A program made the translations under genes and the position numbers. 64,000 bases of DNA from Symsagittifera roscoffensis (Eukaryota; Xenacoelomorpha; Acoela; Convolutidae): assembly GCF_963678635.1 (NCBI RefSeq), contig NC_087067.1, forward strand, positions 18,297,639 to 18,361,638, read 5' to 3'. Shown in pieces: positions 29,870 to 41,103 of the stretch (position 1 is its first letter; each line of letters starts with the position of its first letter). A model generated the notes under the pieces. The model saw only the letters and a program-made list of their open reading frames with translations. It did no database searches and was not told the origin of the DNA.

Positions 29870-29951
29870 TGACAGAAGTGGGATTCAAACCCATTAATCT
29901 GAGGATATTGCTCCCTGAAGGCAGCGGCTTAGACCACTCGAACATGCTGCT
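29870..29951 (-). pseudogene. Class C tRNA-Leu-like copy
   Basis: Duplicate of 27178-27259. Confidence 0.7.
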
Positions 29952-30105
29952 TTCAAATTTTACGCTTTAATTTTTTAATTAATTTTCAATCCAGTGAATT
30001 TTTTTTGTTCTGCATGTTCGAAAATCTTCTAGTCCTTTGAATTGCCAATAGCCGCAACTAGTGTGGTTGGCCAGGGAGACTAAAATATCATTAAGTTTTT
30101 TTCCT

Positions 30106-30187
30106 TGACAGGAGTGGGATTCGAACTCACGCATCCGAAGATACTGCGACCTGAACGCAGCGCCTTAGACCACTCGGCCATCCTGCC
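30106..30187 (-). tRNA. tRNA-Leu(CAG)
   Basis: Class A; GTGAG T-stem change as at 27414. Confidence 0.85.
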
Positions 30188-30345
30188 GTTAATGCAATCT
30201 TTCAAAAACTTTAAGTAGTTTTCAATCCAGAGATTAGTTCTGTTTATTCTGCTTGTTGCAAAAATTTTTGGGACTTTGAATTGCCAATACATGCAATCAG
30301 TGTGGTTCGCTAGGGGTTACTCCATTCTCAAAAAATCCCTTTCTT

Positions 30346-30427
30346 TGACAGGAGTGGGATTCGAACCCACGCATCCGAAGATACTGCGGCCTTAACGCAG
30401 CGCCTTAGACCACTCGGCCATCCTGCC
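30346..30427 (-). tRNA. tRNA-Leu(AAG)
   Basis: Class B consensus. Confidence 0.92.
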
Positions 30428-30585
30428 GTTATTGGAATCTTTCAAAAACTTTAAGTAATTTTCAATCCAGAGATTAGTTTCGTTTATTCTGCTTGTTGCA
30501 AAAATTTTTGGGACTTTGAATTGCTAATACATTCAATCAGTGTGGTTCGCTAGGGGTTACTCCATTCTCAAAAAATCCCTTTCTT

Positions 30586-30667
30586 TGACAGGAGTGGGAT
30601 TCGAACCCACGCATCCGAAGATACTGCGGCCTTAACGCAGCGCCTTAGACCACTCGGCCATCCTGCC
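30586..30667 (-). tRNA. tRNA-Leu(AAG)
   Basis: Class B consensus; again two B modules in a row. Confidence 0.92.
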
Positions 30668-30825
30668 TATAAGGCTCTTTCTTTAAAATTTTGAACAACT
30701 TTTCAATCCAGAGATCATTTTTGTTTCTTCTGCATTTTGCAAGCGTTGCTGGTCATCTGAACTGCCAAAACTTACTATTATTGTGATTGGCTCTGGAGGC
30801 TATAATCGCAGAAAAATTTTTTCTC

Positions 30826-30907
30826 TGACAGCTGTGGGATTCGAACCCATTAATCTGAGGATATTGCTCCCTGAACGCAGCGGCTTAGACCACTCGAACA
30901 TGCTGCT
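30826..30907 (-). pseudogene. Class C tRNA-Leu-like copy
   Basis: Duplicate of 28134-28215. Confidence 0.7.
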
Positions 30908-31060
30908 TTCAAATTTTACGCTTAAAATTTTCAATTAATTTTCAATCCAGTGAATTTTTTTGTTCTGCATGTTCGAAAATCTTCTAGTCCTTTGAATTGC
31001 CAATAGCCGCAATTAGTGTGGTTGGCTAGGGAGACTAAAATATCATTAAGTTTTTTTCCT

Positions 31061-31142
31061 TGACAGGAGTGGGATTCGAACCCACGCATCCGAAGATACT
31101 GCGACCTGAACGCAGCGCCTTAGACCACTCGGCCATCCTGCC
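31061..31142 (-). tRNA. tRNA-Leu(CAG)
   Basis: Class A consensus. Confidence 0.92.
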
Positions 31143-31300
31143 GTTAATGCAATCTTTCAAAAACTTTAAATAATTTTCAATCCAGAGATTAGTTTTATTT
31201 ATTCTGCTTGTTGCAAAAATTTTTGGGACTTTGAATTGCTAATACATGCAATCAGTGTGGTTCGCTAGGGGTTACTTCATTCTCAAAAAATCCCTTTCTT

Positions 31301-31382
31301 TGACAGGAGTGGGATTCGAACCCACGCATCCGAAGATACTGCGGCCTTAACGCAGCGCCTTAGACCACTCGGCCATCCTGCC
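31301..31382 (-). tRNA. tRNA-Leu(AAG)
   Basis: Class B consensus. Confidence 0.92.
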
Positions 31383-31539
31383 TATAAGGCTCTTTCTTTA
31401 AAATTTCAACTACTTTTCAATCCAGAGATCATTTTTGTTTCTTCTGCATTTTGCAAGCGTTGCTGGTCATCTGAACTGCCAAAACTTACTATTAATGTGA
31501 TTGGCTCTGGAGGCTATAATCGCAGAAAAATTTTTTCTC

Positions 31540-31621
31540 TGACAGATGTGGGATTCTAACCCATTAATCTGAGGATATTGCTCCCTGAACGCAGCGGCTT
31601 AGACCACTCGAACATGCTGCT
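31540..31621 (-). pseudogene. Class C tRNA-Leu-like copy
   Basis: T loop TTAGAAT, weakening the B box. Confidence 0.7.
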
Positions 31622-31775
31622 TTCAAATTTTACGCTTAAATTTTTCAATTTATTTTCAATCCAGTGAATTTTTTTTGTTCTGCATGTTCGAAAATCTTCT
31701 AGTCCTTTGAATTGCCAATAGCCGCAATTAGTGTGGTTGGCTAGGGAGACTAAAATATCATTAAGTTTTTTTCCT

Positions 31776-31857
31776 TGACAGGAGTGGGATTCGAACCCAC
31801 GCATCCGAAGATACTGCGACCTGAACGCAGCGCCTTAGACCACTCGGGCATCCTGCC
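31776..31857 (-). tRNA. tRNA-Leu(CAG)
   Basis: Class A with one D-stem change (GCCCGAG). Confidence 0.85.
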
Positions 31858-32015
31858 GTTAATGCGATCTTTCAAAAACTTTAAATAATTTTCAATCCAG
31901 AGATTAGTTTTGTTTATTCTGCTTGTTGCAAAAATTTTTGGGACTTTGAATTGCTAATACATGCAATCAGTGTGGTTCGCTAGGGGTTACTTCATTCTCA
32001 AAAAATCCTTTTCTT

Positions 32016-32097
32016 TGACAGGAGTGGGATTCGAACCCACGCATCCGAAGATACTGCGGCCTTAACGCAGCGCCTTAGACCACTCGGCCATCCTGCC
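32016..32097 (-). tRNA. tRNA-Leu(AAG)
   Basis: Class B consensus. Confidence 0.92.
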
Positions 32098-32254
32098 TAT
32101 GAGGCTCTTTCTTTAAAATTTCAACTACTTTTCAATCCAGAGATCATTTTTGTTTCTTCTGCATTTTGCAAGCGTTGCTGGTCATCTGAACTGCCAAAAC
32201 TTACTATTAATGTGATTGTTTCTGGAGGCTATAATCGCAGAAAAATTTTTTCTC

Positions 32255-32336
32255 TGACAGATGTGGGATTCGAACCCATTAATCTGAGGATATTGCTCCC
32301 TGAACGCAGCGGCTTAGACCACTCGAACATGCTGCT
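32255..32336 (-). pseudogene. Class C tRNA-Leu-like copy
   Basis: Typical class C. Confidence 0.7.
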
Positions 32337-32490
32337 TTCAAATTTTACGCTTAAATTTTTCAATTAATTTTCAATCCAGTGAATTTTTTTTGTTCTGCAT
32401 ATTCGAAAATCTTCTAGTCCTTTGAATTGCCAACAGCCGCAATTAGTGTGGTTGGCTAGGGAGACTAAAATATCATTAAGTTTTTTTCCT

Positions 32491-32572
32491 TGACAGGAGT
32501 GGGATTCGAACCCACGCATCCGAAGATACTGCGACCTGAACGCAGCGCCTTAGACCACTCGGCCATCCTGCC
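32491..32572 (-). tRNA. tRNA-Leu(CAG)
   Basis: Class A consensus. Confidence 0.92.
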
Positions 32573-32730
32573 GTTAATGCATTCTTTCAAAAACTTTAAA
32601 TAATTTTCAATCCAGAGATTAGTTTTGTTTATTCTGCTTGTTGCAAAAATTTTTGGGACTTTGAATTGCTAATACATGCAATCAGTGTGGTTCGCTAGGG
32701 GTTACTCCATTCTCAAAAAATCCCTTTCTT

Positions 32731-32812
32731 TGACAGGAGTGGGATTCGAACCCACGCATCCGAAGATACTGCGGCCTTAACGCAGCGCCTTAGACCACTC
32801 GGCCATCCTGCC
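32731..32812 (-). tRNA. tRNA-Leu(AAG)
   Basis: Class B consensus. Confidence 0.92.
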
Positions 32813-32972
32813 TATACAGTTCTTTCTTTAAAATTTCAACTAGTTTTCAATCCAGAGATCATTTGTGTTTCTTCTGCATTTTGCAAGCGTTACTGGTCAT
32901 CTGAACTGCCAAAACTTACTATTAATGTGATAGTTTCTGGAGGCTATAATCGCAAAAAAAAAAATTTTTCTC

Positions 32973-33054
32973 TGACAGATGTGGGATTCGAACCCATTAA
33001 TCTGAGGATATTGTTCCCTGAACGCAGCGGCTTAGACCACTCGAACATGCTGCT
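32973..33054 (-). pseudogene. Class C tRNA-Leu-like copy
   Basis: A C-to-A change in the loop flank (TTCAGGGAACAA). Confidence 0.7.
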
Positions 33055-33207
33055 TTCAAATTTTACGCTTAAATTTTTCAATTAATTTTCAATCCATTGA
33101 ATTTTTTTGTTCTGCATGTTCGAAAATCTTCTAGTCCTTTGAATTGTCAATAGCCGCAATTAGTGTGGTTGGCTAGGGGGACTAAAATATCATTAAGTTT
33201 TTTTCCT

Positions 33208-33289
33208 TGACAGGAGTGTGATTCGAACCCACGCATCCGAAGATACTGCGACCTGAACGCAGCGCCTTACACCACTCGGCCATCCTGCC
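33208..33289 (-). tRNA. tRNA-Leu(CAG)
   Basis: Class A; T stem GTGGG/CACAC mismatch and a D-loop G. Confidence 0.8.
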
Positions 33290-33446
33290 GTTAATGCAAT
33301 CTTTCAAAAACTTTAAATAATTTTCAATCCAGAGATTAGTTTTGTTTATTCTGCTTGTTGCAAAAATTTTTGGGACTTTGAATTGCTAATACATGCAATC
33401 AGTGTGGTTCGCTAGGGTTACTTCATTCTCAAAAAATCCCTTTCTT

Positions 33447-33528
33447 TGACAGGAGTGGGATTCGAACCCACGCATCCGAAGCTACTGCGGCCTTAACGCA
33501 GCGCCTTAGACCACTCGGCCATCCTGCC
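33447..33528 (-). tRNA. tRNA-Leu(AAG)
   Basis: Class B; one variable-arm change (AGCTTCGG). Confidence 0.9.
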
Positions 33529-33681
33529 TATAAGGCTCTTTCTTTAAAATTTCAACTACTTTTCAATCCAGAGATCATTTTTGTTTCTTCTGCATTTTGC
33601 AAGCGTTGCTGGTCATCTGAACTGCCAAAACTTACTATTAATGTGATTGTTTCTGGAGGCTATAATCGCAGAAAAACTTTT

Positions 33682-33695
33682 TCTCTGACTAAAAT
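33682..33695. other. Class C deletion junction
   Basis: CTCTGAC of a class C 3' flank joins directly to the class A spacer TAAAATATC, removing one class C copy and about 150 bp. Same joint near 34905, 36128, 37588, 38098, 39562, 41501 and 42720. Confidence 0.75.
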
Positions 33696-33714
33696 ATCAT
33701 TAAGTTTTTTTCCT

Positions 33715-33796
33715 TGACAGGAGTGGGATTCGAACCCACGCATCCGAAGATACTGCGACCTGAACGCAGCGCCTTAGACCACTCGGCCATCTTGCC
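33715..33796 (-). tRNA. tRNA-Leu(CAG)
   Basis: Class A; 5' GGCAAGA, one acceptor mismatch. Confidence 0.85.
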
Positions 33797-33954
33797 GTTA
33801 ATGCATTCTTTCAAAAACTTTAAATAATTTTCAATCCAGAGATTAGTTTTGTTTATTCTGCTTGTTGCAAAATTTTTTGGGACTTTGAATTGCTAATACA
33901 TGCAATCAGTGTGGTTCGCTAGGGGTTACTCCCTTCTCAAAAAATCCCTTTCTT

Positions 33955-34036
33955 TGACAGGAGTGGGATTCGAACCCACGCATCCGAAGATACTGCGGCC
34001 TTAACGCAGCGCCTTAGACCACTCGGCCATCCTGCC
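33955..34036 (-). tRNA. tRNA-Leu(AAG)
   Basis: Class B consensus. Confidence 0.92.
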
Positions 34037-34195
34037 TATACAGTTCTTTCTTTAAAATTTCAACTAGTTTTCAATCCAGAGATCATTTGTGTTTCTTCTG
34101 CATTTTGCAAGCGTTACTGGTCATCTGAACTGCCAAAACTTACTATTAATGTGATAGTTTCTGGAGGCTATAATCGCAAAAAAAAAATTTTTCTC

Positions 34196-34277
34196 TGACA
34201 GATGTGGGATTCGAACCCATTAATCTGAGGATATTGTTCCCTGAACGCAGCGGCTTAGACCACTCGAACATTCTGCT
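34196..34277 (-). pseudogene. Class C tRNA-Leu-like copy
   Basis: 5' end AGCAGAA. Confidence 0.7.
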
Positions 34278-34430
34278 TTCAAATTTTACGCTTAAATTTT
34301 TCAATTAATTTTCAATCCATTGAATTTTTTTGTTCTGCATGTTCGAAAATCTTCTAGTCCTTTGAATTGTCAATAGCCGCAATTAGTGTGGTTGGCTAGG
34401 GGGACTAAAATATCATTAAGTTTTTTTCCT

Positions 34431-34512
34431 TGACAGGAGTGTGATTCGAACCCACGCATCCGAAGATACTGCGACCTGAACGCAGCGCCTTACACCACTC
34501 GGCCATCCTGCC
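34431..34512 (-). tRNA. tRNA-Leu(CAG)
   Basis: 1223-bp duplicate of 33208-33289. Confidence 0.8.
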
Positions 34513-34669
34513 GTTAATGCAATCTTTCAAAAACTTTAAATAATTTTCAATCCAGAGATTAGTTTTGTTTATTCTGCTTGTTGCAAAAATTTTTGGGACT
34601 TTGAATTGCTAATACATGCAATCAGTGTGGTTCGCTAGGGTTACTTCATTCTCAAAAAATCCCTTTCTT

Positions 34670-34751
34670 TGACAGGAGTGGGATTCGAACCCACGCATCC
34701 GAAGCTACTGCGGCCTTAACGCAGCGCCTTAGACCACTCGGCCATCCTGCC
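34670..34751 (-). tRNA. tRNA-Leu(AAG)
   Basis: 1223-bp duplicate of 33447-33528. Confidence 0.9.
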
Positions 34752-34937
34752 TATAAGGCTCTTTCTTTAAAATTTCAACTACTTTTCAATCCAGAGATCA
34801 TTTTTGTTTCTTCTGCATTTTGCAAGCGTTGCTGGTCATCTGAACTGCCAAAACTTACTATTAATGTGATTGTTTCTGGAGGCTATAATCGCAGAAAAAC
34901 TTTTTCTCTGACTAAAATATCATTAAGTTTTTTTCCT

Positions 34938-35019
34938 TGACAGGAGTGGGATTCGAACCCACGCATCCGAAGATACTGCGACCTGAACGCAGCGCCTTAG
35001 ACCACTCGGCCATCTTGCC
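34938..35019 (-). tRNA. tRNA-Leu(CAG)
   Basis: 1223-bp duplicate of 33715-33796. Confidence 0.85.
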
Positions 35020-35177
35020 GTTAATGCATTCTTTCAAAAACTTTAAATAATTTTCAATCCAGAGATTAGTTTTGTTTATTCTGCTTGTTGCAAAATTTTT
35101 TGGGACTTTGAATTGCTAATACATGCAATCAGTGTGGTTCGCTAGGGGTTACTCCTTTCTCAAAAAATCCCTTTCTT

Positions 35178-35259
35178 TGACAGGAGTGGGATTCGAACCC
35201 ACGCATCCGAAGATACTGCGGCCTTAACGCAGCGCCTTAGACCACTCGGCCATCCTGCC
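35178..35259 (-). tRNA. tRNA-Leu(AAG)
   Basis: Class B consensus. Confidence 0.92.
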
Positions 35260-35418
35260 TATACAGTTCTTTCTTTAAAATTTCAACTAGTTTTCAATCC
35301 AGAGATCATTTGTGTTTCTTCTGCATTTTGCAAGCGTTACTGGTCATCTGAACTGCCAAAACTTACTATTAATGTGATAGTTTCTGGAGGCTATAATCGC
35401 AAAAAAAAAATTTTTCTC

Positions 35419-35500
35419 TGACAGATGTGGGATTCGAACCCATTAATCTGAGGATATTGTTCCCTGAACGCAGCGGCTTAGACCACTCGAACATGCTGCT
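35419..35500 (-). pseudogene. Class C tRNA-Leu-like copy
   Basis: 1223-bp duplicate of 34196-34277. Confidence 0.7.
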
Positions 35501-35653
35501 TTCAAATTTTACGCTTTAATTTTTCAATTAATTTTCAATCCATTGAATTTTTTTGTTCTGCATGTTCGAAAATCTTCTAGTCCTTTGAATTGTCAATAGC
35601 CGCAATTAGTGTGGTTGGCTAGGGGGACTAAAATATCATTAAGTTTTTTTCCT

Positions 35654-35735
35654 TGACAGGAGTGTGATTCGAACCCACGCATCCGAAGATACTGCGACCT
35701 GAACGCAGCGCCTTACACCACTCGGCCATCCTGCC
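35654..35735 (-). tRNA. tRNA-Leu(CAG)
   Basis: Third 1223-bp copy of 33208-33289. Confidence 0.8.
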
Positions 35736-35892
35736 GTTAATGCAATCTTTCAAAAACTTTAAATAATTTTCAATCCAGAGATTAGTTTTGTTTATTCTGC
35801 TTGTTGCAAAAATTTTTGGGACTTTGAATTGCTAATACATGCAATCAGTGTGGTTCGCTAGGGTTACTTCATTCTCAAAAAATCCCTTTCTT

Positions 35893-35974
35893 TGACAGGA
35901 GTGGGATTCGAACCCACGCATCCGAAGCTACTGCGGCCTTAACGCAGCGCCTTAGACCACTCGGCCATCCTGCC
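35893..35974 (-). tRNA. tRNA-Leu(AAG)
   Basis: Third 1223-bp copy of 33447-33528. Confidence 0.9.
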
Positions 35975-36160
35975 TATAAGGCTCTTTCTTTAAAATTTCA
36001 ACTACTTTTCAATCCAGAGATCATTTTTGTTTCTTCTGCATTTTGCAAGCGTTGCTGGTCATCTGAACTGCCAAAACTTACTATTAATGTGATTGTTTCT
36101 GGAGGCTATAATCGCAGAAAAACTTTTTCTCTGACTAAAATATCATTAAGTTTTTTTCCT

Positions 36161-36242
36161 TGACAGGAGTGGGATTCGAACCCACGCATCCGAAGATACT
36201 GCGACCTGAACGCAGCGCCTTAGACCACTCGGCCATCTTGCC
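36161..36242 (-). tRNA. tRNA-Leu(CAG)
   Basis: Third 1223-bp copy of 33715-33796. Confidence 0.85.
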
Positions 36243-36400
36243 GTTAATGCATTCTTTCAAAAACTTTAAATAATTTTCAATCCAGAGATTAGTTTTGTTT
36301 ATTCTGCTTGTTGCAAAATTTTTTGGGACTTTGAATTGCTAATACATGCAATCAGTGTGGTTCGCTAGGGGTTACTCCTTTCTCAAAAAATCCCTTTCTT

Positions 36401-36482
36401 TAACAGGAGTGGGATTCGAACCCACGCATCCGAAGATACTGCGGCCTTAACGCAGCGCCTTAGACCACTCGGCCATCCTGCC
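36401..36482 (-). tRNA. tRNA-Leu(AAG)
   Basis: Class B; first acceptor pair G-U. Confidence 0.88.
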
Positions 36483-36640
36483 GTTAATGCATTCTTTCAA
36501 AAACTTTAAATAATTTTCAATCCAGAGATTAGTTTTGTTTATTCTGCTTGTTGCAAAAATTTTTGGGACTTTGAATTGCTAATACATGCAATCAGTGTGG
36601 TTCGCTAGGGGTTACTCCATTCTCAAAAAATCCCTTTCTT

Positions 36641-36722
36641 TGACAGGAGTGGGATTCGAACCCACGCATCCGAAGATACTGCGGCCTTAACGCAGCGCCT
36701 TAGACCACTCGGCCATCCTGCC
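36641..36722 (-). tRNA. tRNA-Leu(AAG)
   Basis: Class B consensus; adjacent to another B module. Confidence 0.92.
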
Positions 36723-36880
36723 TATACGGTTCTTCCTTTAAAATTTCAACTAGTTTTCAATCCAGAGATCATTTTTGTTTCTTCTGCTTTTTGCAAGCGT
36801 TACTGGTCATCTGAACTGCCGAAACTTACTATTAATGTGATTGTTTCTGGAGGCTATAATCGCAAAAAAATTTTTTTCTC

Positions 36881-36962
36881 TGACAGATGTGGGATTCGAA
36901 CCCATTAATCTGAGGATATTGTTCCCTGAACGCAGCGGCTTAGACCACTCGAACATGCTGCT
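36881..36962 (-). pseudogene. Class C tRNA-Leu-like copy
   Basis: Typical class C with TTCAGGGAACAA. Confidence 0.7.
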
Positions 36963-37115
36963 TTCAAATTTTACGCTTAAATTTTTCAATTAATTTTCAA
37001 TCCAGTGAATTTTTTTGTTCTGCATGTTCGAAAATCTTCTAGTCCTTTGAATTGTCAATAGCCGCAATTAGTGTGGTTGGCTAGGGGGACTAAAATATCA
37101 TTAAGTTTTTTTCCT

Positions 37116-37197
37116 TGACAGGAGTGTGATTCGAACCCACGCATCCGAAGATACTGCGACCTGAACGCAGCGCCTTAGACCACTCGGCCATCCTGCC
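37116..37197 (-). tRNA. tRNA-Leu(CAG)
   Basis: Class A; CACAC T-stem mismatch. Confidence 0.82.
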
Positions 37198-37354
37198 GTT
37201 AATGCAATCTTTCAAAAACTTTAAATAATTTTCAATCCAGAGATTAGTTTTGTTTATTCTGCTTGCTGCAAAATTTTTGGGACTTTGAATTGCTACTACA
37301 TGCAATCAGTGTGGTTCGCTAGGGGTTACTTCATTCTCAAAAAATCCCTTTCTT

Positions 37355-37436
37355 TGACAGGAGTGGGATTCGAACCCACGCATCCGAAGCTACTGCGGCC
37401 TTAACGCAGCGCCTTAGACCACTCGGCCATCCTGCC
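37355..37436 (-). tRNA. tRNA-Leu(AAG)
   Basis: Class B; AGCTTCGG variable arm. Confidence 0.9.
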
Positions 37437-37622
37437 TATAAGGCTCTTTCTTTAAAATTTCAACTACTTTTCAATCCAGAGATCATTTTTGTTTCTTCTG
37501 CATTTTGCAAGCGTTGCTGGTCATCTGAACTGCCAAACCTTACTATTAATGTGATTGTTTCTGGAGGCTATAATCGCAGAAAAATTTTTTCTCTGACTAA
37601 AATATCATTAAGTTTTTTTCCT

Positions 37623-37704
37623 TGACAGGAGTGGGATTCGAACCCACGCATCCGAAGATACTGCGACCTGAACGCAGCGCCTTAGACCACTCGGCCATCC
37701 TGCC
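37623..37704 (-). tRNA. tRNA-Leu(CAG)
   Basis: Class A consensus; follows a class C deletion joint. Confidence 0.92.
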
Positions 37705-37862
37705 GTTAATGCATTCTTTCAAAAACTTTAAATAATTTTCAATCCAGAGATTAGTTTTGTTTATTCTGCTTGTTGCAAAATTTTTTGGGACTTTGAATTG
37801 CTAATACATGCGATCAGTGTGGTTCGATAGGGGTTACTTCATTCTCAAAAAATCCCTTTCTT

Positions 37863-37944
37863 TGACAGGAGTTGGATTCGAACCCACGCATCCGAAGCTA
37901 CTGCGGCCTTAACGCAGCGCCTTAGACCACTCGGCCATCCTGCC
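37863..37944 (-). tRNA. tRNA-Leu(AAG)
   Basis: Class B; T-stem CCAAC change. Confidence 0.85.
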
Positions 37945-38130
37945 TATAAGGCTCTTTCTTTAAAATTTCAACTACTTTTCAATCCAGAGATCATTTTTGT
38001 TTCTTCTGCATTTTGCAAGCGTTGCTGGTCATCTGAACTGCCAAAACTTACTATTAATGTGATTGTTTCTGGAGGCTATAATCGCAGAAAAATTTTTTCT
38101 CTGACTAAAATATCATTAAGTTTTTTTCCT

Positions 38131-38212
38131 TGACAGGAGTGGGATTCGAACCCACGCATCCGAAGATACTGCGACCTCAACGCAGCGCCTTAGACCACTC
38201 GGCCATCCTGCC
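38131..38212 (-). tRNA. tRNA-Leu(GAG)
   Basis: Class A body with C34 changed to G (loop TTGAGGT), reading CUC/CUU. The only GAG copy in the window. All stems intact. Eukaryotes normally use AAG for this box, so it is unusual. Confidence 0.8.
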
Positions 38213-38370
38213 GTTAATGCATTCTTTCAAAAACTTTAAATAATTTTCAATCCAGAGATTAGTTTTGTTTATTCTGCTTGTTGCAAATTTTTTTGGGACT
38301 TTGAATTGCTAATACATGCAATCAGTGTGGTTCGCTAGGGGTTACTCCATTCTCAAAAAATCCCTTTCTT

Positions 38371-38452
38371 TGACAGGAGTGGGATTCGAACCCACGCATC
38401 CGAAGATACTGAGGCATTAACGCAGCGCCTTAGACCACTCGGCCATCCTGCC
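38371..38452 (-). tRNA. Leu-type body with Ile anticodon AAT
   Basis: Loop TTAATGC reads AUU. One anticodon-stem mismatch (CTCAG). Independent of the 19101/20293 pair, since base 37 differs. Confidence 0.65.
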
Positions 38453-38610
38453 GTTAATGCATTCTTTCAAAAACTTTAAATAATTTTCAATCCAGAGATT
38501 AGTTTTGTTTATTCTGCTTGTTGCAAAAATTTTTGGGACTTTTAATTGCTAATACATGCAATCAGTGTGGTTCGCTAGGGGTTACTCCATTCTCAAAAAA
38601 TCCCTTTCTT

Positions 38611-38692
38611 TGACAGGAGTGGGATTCGAACCCACGCATCTGAAGATACTGCGGCCTTAACGCAGCGCCTTAGACCACTCGGCCATCCTGCC
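38611..38692 (-). tRNA. tRNA-Leu(AAG)
   Basis: Class B; one variable-arm change. Confidence 0.9.
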
Positions 38693-38850
38693 TATACGGT
38701 TCTTTCTTTAAAATTTCAACTAGTTTTCAATCCAGAGATCATTTTTGTTTCTTCTGCATTTTGCAAGCGTTACTGGTCATCTGAACTGCCAAAACTTACT
38801 ATTAATGTGATTGTTTCTGGAGGCTATAATCGCAAAAAAAATATTTTCTC

Positions 38851-38932
38851 TGACAGATGTGGGATTCGAACCCATTAATCTGAGGATATTGTTCCCTGAA
38901 CGCAGCGGCTTAGACCACTCGAACATGCTGCT
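38851..38932 (-). pseudogene. Class C tRNA-Leu-like copy
   Basis: Typical class C. Confidence 0.7.
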
Positions 38933-39085
38933 TTCAAATTTTACGCTTAAATTTTTCAATTAATTTTCAATCCAGTGAATTTTTTTGTTCTGCATGTTCG
39001 AAAATCTTCTAGTCCTTTGAATTGTCAATAGCCGCAATTAGTGTGGTTGGCTAGGGGGACTAAAATATCATTAAGTTTTTTTCCT

Positions 39086-39167
39086 TGACAGGAGTGTGAT
39101 TCGAACCCACGCATCCGAAGATACTGCGACCTGAACGCAGCGCCTTAGACCACTCGGCCATCCTGCC
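39086..39167 (-). tRNA. tRNA-Leu(CAG)
   Basis: Class A; CACAC T-stem mismatch. Confidence 0.82.
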
Positions 39168-39325
39168 GTTAATGCAATCTTTCAAAAACTTTAAATAATT
39201 TTCAATCCAGAGATTAGTTTTGTTTATTCTGCTTGTTGCAAAAATTTTTGGGACTTTGAATTGCTAATACATGCAATCAGTGTGGTTCGCTAGGGGTTAC
39301 TTCATTCTCAAAAAATCCCTTTCTT

Positions 39326-39407
39326 TGACAGGAGTGGGATTCGAACCCACGCATCCGAAGCTACTGCGGCCTTAACGCAGCGCCTTAGACCACTCGGCCA
39401 TCCTGCC
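39326..39407 (-). tRNA. tRNA-Leu(AAG)
   Basis: Class B; AGCTTCGG variable arm. Confidence 0.9.
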
Positions 39408-39593
39408 TATAAGGCTCTTTCTTTAAAATTTCAACTACTTTTCAATCCAGAGATCATTTTTGTTTCTTCTGCATTTTGCAAGCGTTGCTGGTCATCTGAA
39501 CTGCCAAAACTTACTATTAATGTGATTGTTTCTGGAGGCTATAATCGCAGAAAAATTTTTTCTCTGACTAAAATATCATTAAGTTTTTTTCCT

Positions 39594-39675
39594 TGACAGG
39601 AGTGGGATTCGAACCCACGCATCCGAAGATACTGCGACCTGAACGCAGCGCCTTAGACCACTCGGCCATCCTGCC
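39594..39675 (-). tRNA. tRNA-Leu(CAG)
   Basis: Class A consensus, after a class C deletion joint. Confidence 0.92.
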
Positions 39676-39833
39676 GTTAATGCATTCTTTCAAAAACTTT
39701 AAATAATTTTCAATCCAGAGATTAGTTTTGTTTATTCTGCTTGTTGCAAAATTTTTTGGGACTTTGAATTGCTAATACATGCAATCAGTGTGGTTCGCTA
39801 GGGGTTACTCCATTCTCAAAAAATCCCTTTCTT

Positions 39834-39915
39834 TGACAGGAGTGGGATTCGAACCCACGCATCCGAAGATACTGCGGCCTTAACGCAGCGCCTTAGACCA
39901 CTCGGCCATCCTGCC
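39834..39915 (-). tRNA. tRNA-Leu(AAG)
   Basis: Class B consensus. Confidence 0.92.
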
Positions 39916-40073
39916 TATACGGTTCTTTCTTTAAAATTTCAACTAGTTTTCAATCCAGAGATCATTTTTGTTTCTTCTGCATTTTGCAAGCGTTACTGGT
40001 CATCTGAACTGCCAAAACTTACTATTAATGTGATTGTTTCTGGAGGCTATAATCGCAAAAAAAAATTTTTCTC

Positions 40074-40155
40074 TGACAGATGTGGGATTCGAACCCATTA
40101 ATCTGAGGATATTGTTCCCTGAACGCAGCGGCTTAGACCACTCGAACATGCTGCT
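40074..40155 (-). pseudogene. Class C tRNA-Leu-like copy
   Basis: Typical class C. Confidence 0.7.
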
Positions 40156-40308
40156 TTCAAATTTTACGCTTAAATTTTTCAATTAATTTTCAATCCAGTG
40201 AATTTTTTTGTTCTGCATGTTCGAAAATCTTCTAGTCCTTTGAATTGTCAATAGCCGCAATTAGTGTGGTTGGCTAGGGGGACTAAAATATCATTAAGTT
40301 TTTTTCCT

Positions 40309-40390
40309 TGACAGGAGTGTGATTCGAACCCACGCATCCGAAGATACTGCGACCTGAACGCAGCGCCTTAGACCACTCGGCCATCCTGCC
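40309..40390 (-). tRNA. tRNA-Leu(CAG)
   Basis: Class A; CACAC mismatch; 1223 bp from 39086. Confidence 0.82.
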
Positions 40391-40547
40391 GTTAATGCAA
40401 TCTTTCAAAAACTTTAAATAATTTTCAATCCAGAGATTAGTTTTGTTTATTCTGCTTGTTGCAAAAATTTTTGGGACTTTGAATTGCTAATACATGCAAT
40501 CAGTGTGGTTCGCTAGGGTTACTTCATTCTCAAAAAATCCCTTTCTT

Positions 40548-40629
40548 TGACAGGAGTGGGATTCGAACCCACGCATCCGAAGCTACTGCGGCCTTAACGC
40601 AGCGCCTTAGACCACTCGGCCATCCTGCC
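40548..40629 (-). tRNA. tRNA-Leu(AAG)
   Basis: Class B; AGCTTCGG variable arm. Confidence 0.9.
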
Positions 40630-40786
40630 TATAAGGCTCTTTCTTTAAAATTTCAACTACTTTTCAATCCAGAGATCATTTTTGTTTCTTCTGCATTTTG
40701 CAAGCGTTGCTGGTCATCTGAACTGCCAAAACTTACTATTAATGTGATTGTTTCTGGAGGCTATAATCGCAGAAAAATTTTTTCTC

Positions 40787-40868
40787 TGACAGATGTGGGA
40801 TTCGAACCCATTAATCTGAGGATATTGCTCCCTGAACGCAGCGGCTTAGACCACTCGAACATGCTGCT
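40787..40868 (-). pseudogene. Class C tRNA-Leu-like copy
   Basis: Typical class C. Confidence 0.7.
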
Positions 40869-41021
40869 TTCAAACTTTACGCTTAAATTTTCAATTAGTT
40901 TTCAATCCAGTGAATTTTTTTTGTTCTGCATGTTCGAAAATCTTCTAGTCCTTTGAATTGTCAATAGCCGCAATTAGTGTGGTTGGCTAGGGGGACTAAA
41001 ATATCATTAAGTTTTTTTCCT

Positions 41022-41103
41022 TGACAGGAGTGTGATTCGAACCCACGCATCCGAAGATACTGCGACCTGAACGCAGCGCCATAGACCACTCGGCCATCCT
41101 GCC
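41022..41103 (-). tRNA. tRNA-Leu(CAG)
   Basis: Class A; D-arm A-to-T change and CACAC mismatch. Confidence 0.8.

Larger units (their letters stand above)
24000..31400 (-). repeat. 2692-bp and 1103-bp super-duplications
   Basis: Modules from 25677 to 28369 recur from 28369 to 31061 with a 2692-bp shift. Modules at 24574, 24814 and 24960 recur at 25677, 25917 and 26063, a shift of 1103 bp. Confidence 0.85.
32973..36641 (-). repeat. Three 1223-bp five-module higher-order units
   Basis: Order C-A-B-A-B, with starts 32973, 34196 and 35419 and every internal module shifted by 1223 bp. Near identity points to very recent amplification. The second C of the parental six-module unit was deleted in the founder. 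Confidence 0.88.
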